Source: Planctomycetota bacterium (GTDB lineage: Bacteria; Planctomycetota; Planctomycetia; Planctomycetales; Planctomycetaceae). From it: a stretch of 10,092 nt of DNA. Location: positions 1 through 10,092 of the forward strand of contig JAADHY010000740.1 of NCBI GenBank assembly GCA_013151585.1, written 5' to 3'. Both the position numbers and the translations under genes were made by a program. Of the stretch, positions 5,598 through 10,092 are shown one piece after another (position 1 is the first letter of the stretch; the number at the start of each line of letters is the position of its first letter). The notes beneath the pieces are model-generated. The model searched no databases, was not told where the DNA came from, and saw only the letters and a program-made list of their open reading frames with translations.

Positions 5598-7595
5598 ATG
5601 TCGGAATTGCCCGCAGAACACGATTTGCGTCGCGCGGCGCAACAGCAACAGTTTCTGGACATCGTGGACCCGGCCACCGCGACGCGTCGATTTCACGAGC
5701 ACTTGAAATTGCAACCGCTGGGCTGCGAGACGGTGACGTTATCCGACGCGCTGCATCGCGTGCTGGCCGTGGACGTGGTCTCGGAGGTGGACGTTCCCGG
5801 CTTCGACCGGTCGAACGTTGACGGTTTCGCCGTTCAGGCGGCCGATACGTTCGGAGCCACCGAAGAGGTGCCTCGGTTCGTTGAGCTGAACCGTGAGGTC
5901 TTGTCTCCGGGAGCGATGCCGTCGGAGGTCGTACGCGAGGGCACTGCTACGGCTATTGCCACCGGGGCAATGCTGCCGCGCGGGGCGGACGCGGTCGTGA
6001 TGGTCGAATACACGGAGCTCGCTGAAGAAGGCTCTTCACCAGCGGGGCACGCGCAGCGGGCAGTCACCTCAGATCACCGAGTGCGTCTGAGGATCATGCG
6101 TCCGGTCACGGCCGGAGAAAACGTGACTTTTGCCGGAACCGATATCGCTCGCGGCGAAACGGTTCTCCGGGCGGGGCAGGTGTTGACTTCGCGAGAAGTC
6201 GGCGTTTTGGCGGCCATCGGCGTGGTCGAGGTGTGTGTCTTTCGGCGGCCCCGCGTGGCCATCATCTCGACGGGCGATGAATTGATCGTGCCGGGAGTGC
6301 CGTCGCAGCCGGGGAAAGTGTATGACTCCAATTCCGCTATCCTGTCGGCCGCTGTACGAGAACTGGGCGGAGAACCGATCGAGCTGGGTATCGTCCCGGA
6401 TGACCAAGCCGCACTGCAGCGGGCCGTTCAACAGGCCCTGCAATACGATGTCGTGTTGCTTTCCGGTGGCACGTCAAAGGGAGCGGGTGACCTGGCCTAC
6501 CGAGTCATCGAGCGGTTGACCGACCCGGGCATCGTGGCGCACGGTGTTGCTCTCAAACCCGGCAAGCCGATCTGTCTGGCCGTAACCCAAGGGAAACCCG
6601 TGGTAATCCTGCCCGGCTTTCCAACGTCGGCTGTCTTCACCTTTCACGAGTTCGTTGCCCCGGTGCTGCGGGCACTCGCTGGTCGTCCTCCGGCGAGAAC
6701 GGAGCAAGTCCCGGCGACCGTGCCGCTGCGGATCAATTCGCAACGCGGACGAAAAGAATTCGTCCTGGTCAGCCTCGTCCGCCGGGCTGACGGTCTGGCT
6801 GCTTATCCGATCGGCAAAGGGTCCGGATCGGTGACGACCTTCAGTTGTGCCGACGGATTCCTCGTCATTGATCAGCACCAGGAACTGGTGGAGGCGGGCA
6901 GCCGGGTTGAAGTTCGTTTGCTGGATCGGACACTCGAACCAGCCGACTTGGTTGTCATTGGCAGCCATTGCGTGGGACTCGATGTGTTGATTTCGGCAGT
7001 TCGGCAGCGCGGTTTCACGGCCAAAACCCTCTATGTAGGCAGCAACGGTGGCCTGCTGGCCGCTCGACGCGGGGAATGCGATCTGGCTGGCATTCACCTG
7101 CTGGACCCCAAGACGGGCGAATACAATCGACCGTTCGTGACCGAAGGATTGCGTCTGCTTCCCGGCTACGGCCGGATGCAAGGGCTGATTTATCGCCAAG
7201 GCGACTCGCGATTCGAAGGGCGATCGGCCGAGGAGGCAATCAAGGCGGTCGCGTCAGATTCTGAGTGCTGGATGGTCAATCGAAACGCAGGCAGCGGCAC
7301 TCGCATCTTGATCGACAAGCTGCTCGGTGGCGTCCGACCGCCCGGATATGCCATCCAGGCTCGATCGCATAACGCCGTAGCGGCTGCCGTGGCCCAAGGC
7401 CGAGCCGATTGGGGCATCGGAATTGAGACGGTCGCCCGGGCCGCCGGCTTGGGGTTCCTTCCGCTGCATGAGGAGCGGTACGATTTCGTTGTCCCGGCGG
7501 ACCGCTGGGACCGGAAGAGCGTGCAGGCTTTCCGGGAGGCGCTGCAAAGCGAATCGGTTCAGCGCCGGCTGCGGAAACTCGGCTTTCTGATTTGA
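5598..7595 (+). CDS. moeA: MoeA fused to a PBP-like (COG1910-type) domain
   Basis: This 665-aa fusion has a MoeA molybdenum-insertion module at residues 1-445 and a periplasmic-binding-protein-like domain at about 450-665. MoeA motifs include VPGFDRSNVDGFAV (66-79), AIATGAMLPRGADAVVMVEY (119-138), ISTGDELIVPG (223-233), VYDSNSAILS (241-250), LLSGGTSKGAGDLAY (287-301), the KPGKP loop (320-324) and ILPGFPTSAVF (337-347). In the last of these Phe replaces the Asn of the common LPGNP. The C-terminal part contains GSNGGLLAA (481-489), NRNAGSGTR (561-569), HNAVAAAVAQGRADWGIG (591-608) and a final helical region ending LRKLGFLI. This matches the PBP-like domain (Pfam PBP_like, COG1910) attached to some bacterial and archaeal MoeA proteins. 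It has no signal peptide, so any ligand binding would occur in the cytoplasm. It may sense or select molybdate or tungstate (inference). AAGGGAG ten bases before the ATG fixes the start. The gene lies 100 bases after moeA on the same strand. Confidence 0.92.
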   Translation: MSELPAEHDLRRAAQQQQFLDIVDPATATRRFHEHLKLQPLGCETVTLSDALHRVLAVDVVSEVDVPGFDRSNVDGFAVQAADTFGATEEVPRFVELNREVLSPGAMPSEVVREGTATAIATGAMLPRGADAVVMVEYTELAEEGSSPAGHAQRAVTSDHRVRLRIMRPVTAGENVTFAGTDIARGETVLRAGQVLTSREVGVLAAIGVVEVCVFRRPRVAIISTGDELIVPGVPSQPGKVYDSNSAILSAAVRELGGEPIELGIVPDDQAALQRAVQQALQYDVVLLSGGTSKGAGDLAYRVIERLTDPGIVAHGVALKPGKPICLAVTQGKPVVILPGFPTSAVFTFHEFVAPVLRALAGRPPARTEQVPATVPLRINSQRGRKEFVLVSLVRRADGLAAYPIGKGSGSVTTFSCADGFLVIDQHQELVEAGSRVEVRLLDRTLEPADLVVIGSHCVGLDVLISAVRQRGFTAKTLYVGSNGGLLAARRGECDLAGIHLLDPKTGEYNRPFVTEGLRLLPGYGRMQGLIYRQGDSRFEGRSAEEAIKAVASDSECWMVNRNAGSGTRILIDKLLGGVRPPGYAIQARSHNAVAAAVAQGRADWGIGIETVARAAGLGFLPLHEERYDFVVPADRWDRKSVQAFREALQSESVQRRLRKLGFLI

Positions 7596-7657
7596 CGCGG
7601 ACGCGGCTCGGGCGGGAACCGCCGAATTGGCTGTGTCGGGGGTCGAGAAAGGCTAGG

Positions 7658-7682
7658 GGCCGCGCCGCGGTCCACAGCGGCC
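7658..7682. terminator. Weak candidate stem-loop between convergent genes
   Basis: GGCCGC (7658-7663) and GCGGCC (7677-7682) are exact reverse complements with a 13-base loop, in the 93-base gap between the MoeA fusion and the convergent gene at 7689. A second small hairpin, GGCGG-GAA-CCGCC, lies at 7611-7623. Neither is followed by a T run on either strand, so these are at best Rho-dependent or structural ends and could be chance in GC-rich DNA. Confidence 0.18.
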
Positions 7683-7688
7683 GCGCAC

Positions 7689-8651
7689 TCAATAGCCGCG
7701 AGGGGCAGGGTTCCAACGGCTCGGGCCGTTCCAGGTGGAAACGTCACCCCAGGACCGTGACGGGGCCGCCTGTTGGTTCAGGACGTTTTGAAGGGCTTGA
7801 ATCTGTCGGGCCTGCTCCTGCACCTGTCGCTGAAGCTGCTCGATCTGCACACCGCCGGCAACCGCTCCGGCGGGACTCAGGCGACTTGGAGGTGGCGGAA
7901 GCACCATGGCCCCCGGTCCTGCCGGCGCAGACGCCGGAGCACCAAACCCGGCCATGGGATGAGGGACCGGCCAGCCCGGTGAGGGAGGCGAAGTCGCGGC
8001 AGGTGGTGGACCATAGGCTGCGGCGGCTCCGTACTCAGCCGAAGCGGGCATTGGCGCGGACGGGGCCGGCGAAACGGCTGCGTTCTGCAGGCCCGGACCG
8101 GCCGCTTGGCTGGCCTGGAAGTCCCGCCACGCCTTCAAGCGAGACAGTTCGCGAGCGTACTCGGTCGCGAAAGTCGTTTGCGCGCCGGACGAACCCGGCG
8201 GGGTTAGCGAAGCCTTATCCTGATAACGATGCCAGAATTGCTGCGAATACGGCATCGTCGGAGACATCCCCCATTGTCCGGCCGTGGTAGATTGCGACAA
8301 CACGTGCTTGTAATTGTACGGCCGGAAATAGCGAAAACCCCCATAAACCGGTAGGTGCTGAATGTATCCGTGCATCCACGGGCTGGGCGAGTCGTACGGA
8401 TTAAGCTGGCCCATTGAGGAGCCGGCTCCGTACGGGCCTGCGACCGCCGGGGTACCAGTCATGAATCCGCCCGCCGAAGGGACGCCCGCCGCTGCATAGC
8501 CTGGCGCAGCCGGATAAACGTAACCCGCCGACGGCGCTGCCGAATAGTACCCGCTCGGGCCACAGGTCGGGCAGCCCATGCCGCCGTGTCCGAATGGTCC
8601 AATCCCCAGCGCTGTCACCAGCGCCATCGCTCCCAAGCCGGTCGCCATCAT
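7689..8651 (-). CDS. Probable exported Pro/Ala/Gly-rich protein, unknown function
   Basis: This 320-aa protein has a hydrophobic N-terminus (about 3-22, ATGLGAMALVTALGIGPFGH) that could be an export signal, although it lacks the usual basic n-region. CPTCG follows at 27-31, then a low-complexity Ala/Gly/Pro/Tyr stretch (33-80). The central part (about 85-142) is quite different: it is rich in Tyr, Phe, Trp and His, and includes GYIQHLPVYGGFRYFRPYNY and MPYSQQFWHRY. I associate this block with secreted proteins of Pirellula-type planctomycetes. A Pro/Ala-rich linker (190-262) leads to a short Gln-rich coiled coil (about 268-294), EQLQRQVQEQARQIQALQNV. The tail ends in aromatic and Pro residues. 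No catalytic motif is visible; an envelope structural role is a guess. The frame extends to 8801, but AAGGGGGA just upstream of tandem ATGs at 8651 and 8648 decides the start. It is convergent with the MoeA fusion. Confidence 0.78.
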   Translation of the reverse strand: MMATGLGAMALVTALGIGPFGHGGMGCPTCGPSGYYSAAPSAGYVYPAAPGYAAAGVPSAGGFMTGTPAVAGPYGAGSSMGQLNPYDSPSPWMHGYIQHLPVYGGFRYFRPYNYKHVLSQSTTAGQWGMSPTMPYSQQFWHRYQDKASLTPPGSSGAQTTFATEYARELSRLKAWRDFQASQAAGPGLQNAAVSPAPSAPMPASAEYGAAAAYGPPPAATSPPSPGWPVPHPMAGFGAPASAPAGPGAMVLPPPPSRLSPAGAVAGGVQIEQLQRQVQEQARQIQALQNVLNQQAAPSRSWGDVSTWNGPSRWNPAPRGY

Positions 8652-8655
8652 CCAA

Positions 8656-8663
8656 TCCCCCTT
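8656..8663 (-). promoter_or_regulatory. Ribosome binding site fixing the exported protein start
   Basis: Read on the - strand this is AAGGGGGA, four bases before the ATG at 8651 and seven before the ATG at 8648. The alternative upstream ATG at 8690 has no such site. The two adjacent ATGs differ by one residue and cannot be told apart. Confidence 0.6.
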
Positions 8664-8979
8664 CGTCTCGCCTGCATCCCATTCCCTCATCGACAGAGAG
8701 GCAGGCGTGCCGATCTGGTCTTGCCGTCCTTCCGTACTTGCAGACTTGCTCCTCGTTCCCATTGTCAGCGGACCGTTTTCCCCGAGTTCACCGGTCCGCA
8801 TCGCCAGAATCTACATCTTTGCCACTCAATTACTTATCGGCTCAACAAGAGGCATACTCCGTGCTTTCCTCAAAAAAACCACAACCAGAGCAATTGGCGC
8901 CACCATCATCGGATCGGCATTTCCCAGCGACGCGGTTCCAGACGCGCAACGTCCCCGCCACCCCCGCTGTTTGCGCAGA

Positions 8980-8985
8980 TATACT
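8980..8985 (+). promoter_or_regulatory. Candidate -10 element for the 148-aa gene
   Basis: TATACT matches the -10 consensus at five of six positions and lies in the gap before the gene at 9080. There is no matching -35 hexamer and no extended -10 TG, so support is weak. Confidence 0.18.
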
Positions 8986-9079
8986 AGCTTAAGGCGAGGT
9001 ACAGCCCAGAATACCAGTCTGCCCGCTACCTGCCGCAGACTTTTCAAGAACGAGTAACAAATCCGAGGGGAAATCGCTG

Positions 9080-9526
9080 ATGCCCACTTCCAAGAGCTCT
9101 TTCGTTCTCGTTGCAGTCACTTTGCTGCTTACCGCGCTCGACGCGACAGCAGCCGCTCGCGCTGACGACCAGCTCGCTCCGAACAATGCGCGAAGTTCAC
9201 AAGGGACGGCGAGTAATGCCGTCCGACCCTATGCGGCTGTCGGCTCGTACGGCCTGGCCGCCTATCTGCCGACCGTGCCTGTCTCGGCCATTCCAGCCTA
9301 CGGGGTACCGGTTTACTTGGCACCGGGCGATTGCTGTCTGCCCTATTACTATATCCCGATGATCTACAGCCCCGTGTACGTCGATGCGTATACTTTCCAT
9401 TTCGGCCCTGGGGTACCTGGTGCGTACGGTCCGGGTCACTACCGCTTTCCTTATTACAGTTACCGGCGGCCTTGGTATTTTCCCGGTCCGCCAGTCTTCA
9501 ACCGCAACACTGGGTTGGTGTGGTAA
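9080..9526 (+). CDS. Small secreted Tyr/Pro-rich protein, unknown function
   Basis: This 148-aa protein starts with a classic Sec signal peptide: Lys5, a hydrophobic core VLVAVTLLLTAL (9-20), and a likely cleavage after ARA (26-28, before DDQL). The mature part is dominated by Tyr, Pro, Gly and Val, for example YGLAAYLPTVPVSAIPAYGV (57-76), CCLPYYYIPMIYSPVY (85-100) and a YRFPYYSYRRPWYFPGPP stretch (121-138). Such composition suggests an extracellular or envelope structural peptide rather than an enzyme; I recognise no domain. The adjacent Cys85-Cys86 could cross-link. The start is well supported by GAGGGG nine bases before the ATG. Its neighbour on the other side of the divergent gap is also probably exported and rich in Pro, Gly and Tyr, so the two may be functionally related (inference). 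Confidence 0.78.
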   Translation: MPTSKSSFVLVAVTLLLTALDATAAARADDQLAPNNARSSQGTASNAVRPYAAVGSYGLAAYLPTVPVSAIPAYGVPVYLAPGDCCLPYYYIPMIYSPVYVDAYTFHFGPGVPGAYGPGHYRFPYYSYRRPWYFPGPPVFNRNTGLVW

Positions 9527-9584
9527 CCGGCTGACGAGAAAGCTTCTGCCCCGGCCGAGGCCGCGGAGCTGGCACAATCTCAGT

Positions 9585-9606
9585 GTTACGAACGGGTTAC
9601 GAACGG
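9585..9606. repeat. Perfect 11-bp tandem duplication
   Basis: GTTACGAACGG occurs twice in direct succession (9585-9595 and 9596-9606), 59 bases after the stop of the secreted-protein gene. It could be a replication-slippage product or a pair of protein-binding half-sites. Confidence 0.85.
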
Positions 9607-10025
9607 CGCCGACAGAGTTGGCGCACTGATTCTTCAATGCAGGAAAGTGGAATCGCGAACTGTTGTGGTCCAGGCGGCTCGCCTCCCAGACGCGACGGGA
9701 CGGCCGCAGCCACCCCAGTCCCGCCTTTCTCCTGGGACAAAGCACCACGGCCGTCTGTTGTCACCTGGCTACGGCCGTAGGTTTCCCAACTTCCGCTAAC
9801 CCCTCGAACTTGGTCCGTAGTAAGCGGATCCGTGCCGAGACGGACATCCCACCGGGAAAGCCGACAGGAATTAGCATCCCGTGACACGGCGGATTCCCCG
9901 TCGATTTCTTTCTTCCGAGCAGCCTCTTGCCGTCGCAGCGATGCAAATCGCGAGAGAGGCAAACACTGATACGGACGCGACTTGCGACGGTGTGCGACCA
10001 GCCCGACCGGTCTGTGTGCGTACCC

Positions 10026-10039
10026 CGCGAGGCCTCGCG
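10026..10039. repeat. Perfect 14-bp palindrome
   Basis: CGCGAGGCCTCGCG is its own reverse complement. It lies in non-coding sequence near the window end. A TTTTT run follows about 17 bases later, too far for a canonical intrinsic terminator. With no loop it is more likely a binding site or chance than a hairpin. Confidence 0.6.
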
Positions 10040-10092
10040 CCCTGGAAAGTTACTTTTTGAGTCGCGAAGTCAACCAGGAGCCCATTGAGCCC

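Larger units (their letters stand above)
8652..9079. other. Divergent intergenic region between two secreted-protein genes
   Basis: This 428-base stretch separates the - strand gene starting at 8651 from the + strand gene at 9080. Its middle (about 8795-8900) is clearly more AT-rich than the surroundings and includes a run of seven A, as expected for promoters of both genes. Frames crossing it give Ser/Pro/Arg-rich products without domains and are not supported. TATACT at 8980-8985 matches five of six -10 positions for the + strand gene, about 90 bases before its ATG, but no recognisable -35 box lies 16-18 bases upstream. Confidence 0.45.
9527..10092. other. 566 bases without a confident gene
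   Basis: No convincing coding region or structured RNA is recognised. A - strand frame over 9597-9962 (121 codons from a TTG) is open, but its product is Arg/Gly/Ser-rich with no domain and no clear ribosome binding site. Shorter + strand frames have no support. The stretch contains an 11-bp tandem repeat and a 14-bp palindrome, listed separately. It may hold the promoter region of a gene beyond the window. Confidence 0.4.

Noticed and set aside
7592..8290. A 232-codon + strand frame overlapping the end of the MoeA fusion by an ATGA-like junction
   Set aside because: It runs antisense to the exported-protein gene, which has a ribosome binding site, an aromatic block and a coiled coil. The + strand product is Arg/Pro-rich without any domain.
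8980..8985. A full sigma70 promoter for the 148-aa gene
   Set aside because: The -10 is good, but no -35-like hexamer lies at 16-18 bases, so only a weak -10 candidate is listed.
9197..9748. A 183-codon - strand frame opposite the small secreted protein
   Set aside because: It is mostly a shadow of the 148-aa gene, which has a signal peptide and a good ribosome binding site. The product is Arg-rich and featureless.
9597..9962. A 121-codon - strand frame starting at TTG
   Set aside because: No ribosome binding site, no recognisable domain and a rare start codon. It is possible but not supportable from sequence alone.

Overview
The window looks like a chromosomal segment from a GC-rich planctomycete, most likely of the Pirellulales type. 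This placement is inferred from protein style: a LolA/LolB-like lipoprotein whose family I associate with planctomycetes, and two secreted Pro/Gly/Tyr-rich proteins, one with a Tyr-rich central block I associate with Pirellula-type genomes. No rRNA, tRNA, mobile element, CRISPR array or phage gene was found.

Layout. Bases 1-429 hold the possible 3' end of an upstream gene and a candidate sigma70-type promoter (296-324). Two genes on the + strand follow: a 162-aa protein of unknown function (430-918) and a 295-aa lipoprotein (971-1858). They face a two-CBS-domain protein on the - strand (2057-2584). The next 858 bases (2585-3442) contain no convincing gene. On the - strand they do hold a paired-CxxC zinc-ribbon-like pattern that is broken by one base, possibly a gene remnant.

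The core is a molybdenum-cofactor cluster on the + strand. It comprises mobA (3443-4093), a stand-alone moeA (4160-5497), and a second MoeA fused to a periplasmic-binding-protein-like C-terminal domain (5598-7595). MoeA inserts molybdenum into adenylated molybdopterin, and MobA adds GMP to give the guanine dinucleotide form. The cluster therefore covers the last steps of cofactor maturation. The fused domain may sense or deliver the oxyanion. The early pathway genes (moaA-E, mog) are not in this window.

Convergent to this cluster is a 320-aa Pro/Ala/Gly-rich, probably exported protein on the - strand (7689-8651). Divergent from that is a 148-aa secreted Tyr/Pro-rich protein (9080-9526). Both have clear ribosome binding sites, and 428 bases lie between them. 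The last 566 bases show no confident gene, only an 11-bp perfect tandem duplication and a 14-bp perfect palindrome.

I did not find a clearly new multi-gene system. The points most worth a second look are the side-by-side MoeA paralogues with different substrate-loop motifs, the broken zinc-ribbon signal, and the unknown 162-aa/lipoprotein pair.
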